DNA from: Deltaproteobacteria bacterium | GTDB taxonomy: Bacteria > Desulfobacterota > Desulfobacteria > Desulfobacterales > JAFDFH01 | Reading direction: 5' to 3' | NCBI GenBank assembly: GCA_019309945.1 | Contig: JAFDFH010000204.1 | Coordinates: 1 to 5,141 of the forward strand | DNA length: 5,141 nucleotides | Shown here: piece by piece, positions 5,016-5,141 of the stretch | How the letters are laid out: every line of letters starts with the position of its first letter | Position numbering within the stretch: the first letter of the stretch is position 1 | Position numbers and translations under genes: made by a program | Notes under the pieces: generated by a model | Told to the model about the DNA's origin: nothing | Databases searched by the model: none | What the model saw: the letters and a program-made list of their open reading frames with translations, nothing else

Positions 5016-5141
5016 TTAGCTTTTTAGCGCGAAAACCCAGGGCGATTCCGACGCTTTCTTTCGTCGTATCAGCATGTCCCTAACCCGGTCGGTGAGACTG
5101 ATATTCCTCTCCGCATATCTCGTCTTCCCCTCCCGTACTTG
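5016..5141 (-). pseudogene. Tyrosine recombinase (phage-type integrase) catalytic-domain fragment, partial
   Basis: The minus strand is open from the window edge to a TAA at 5016-5018, giving 41 residues. The segment GKTRYAERNISLTDRVRDML followed by a basic stretch and SPWVF matches the part of the phage-integrase catalytic domain between the first Arg and the HxxR box (family pattern: GKT-K/R-x-A-R-R-x-I-P-L-T ... W-V-F). Just after WVF the frame stops, so the HxxR box and the catalytic Tyr are absent, and neither is found in other frames of the next 130 bases. The gene is therefore broken at its 3' end; its start lies beyond the window. It would have inserted or excised an integrative element at a tRNA, which suits the nearby tRNA 3'-half. 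Confidence 0.7.

Overview
The window is a piece of bacterial chromosome reshaped by mobile DNA. It holds the end of a menaquinone-biosynthesis gene (mqnC, futalosine pathway), a complete-looking insertion element of about 2.8 kb, a secreted S9-type peptidase gene that has lost its 3' end at that element, and, at the right edge, a broken tyrosine integrase beside a tRNA-like fragment. The futalosine pathway together with an exported seven-bladed-propeller S9C peptidase would suit Acidobacteriota or a similar environmental anaerobe or microaerophile. That placement is inference only; nothing here fixes the taxon.

Layout, left to right. 1-123 (+): last 40 codons of MqnC. 124-241: short intergenic stretch whose minus strand carries 13 codons and a stop that could be the severed tail of the peptidase. 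242-3040: insertion element bounded by a perfect 23-bp inverted repeat. It contains a 255-bp leader with a promoter/operator-like region, orfA (220-residue class winged-helix protein) and orfB (zinc ribbon plus a DDE transposase core with a CxxH motif and a large alpha-helical insertion). 3058-4878 (-): S9C peptidase with signal peptide, propeller and catalytic Ser, but ending before the catalytic Asp and His. 4911-4956 (-): tRNA 3'-half-like remnant. 5016-5141 (-): integrase fragment running off the window.

The most interesting system is the insertion element. orfA and orfB lie in different frames (orfB is -1 relative to orfA). The orfB frame is open back to position 1125, and both frames cross a run of eight A (1149-1156) that forms an A_AAA_AAA slippery heptamer in the orfA frame. 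orfB has no plausible ribosome binding site or ATG/GTG start of its own. A -1 frameshift or polymerase slippage would give an 831-residue protein joining a DNA-binding module to the zinc ribbon and catalytic core, with orfA alone as a possible regulator. A simple decayed fusion gene is the main alternative.

The insertion appears to have caused, or to coincide with, loss of roughly 50 codons of the peptidase gene: no target-site duplication is visible and the two flanks do not join into an intact gene. On the far right, a tyrosine recombinase fragment about 60 bp from a tRNA 3'-half on the same strand looks like the scar of a second, older integrative element.
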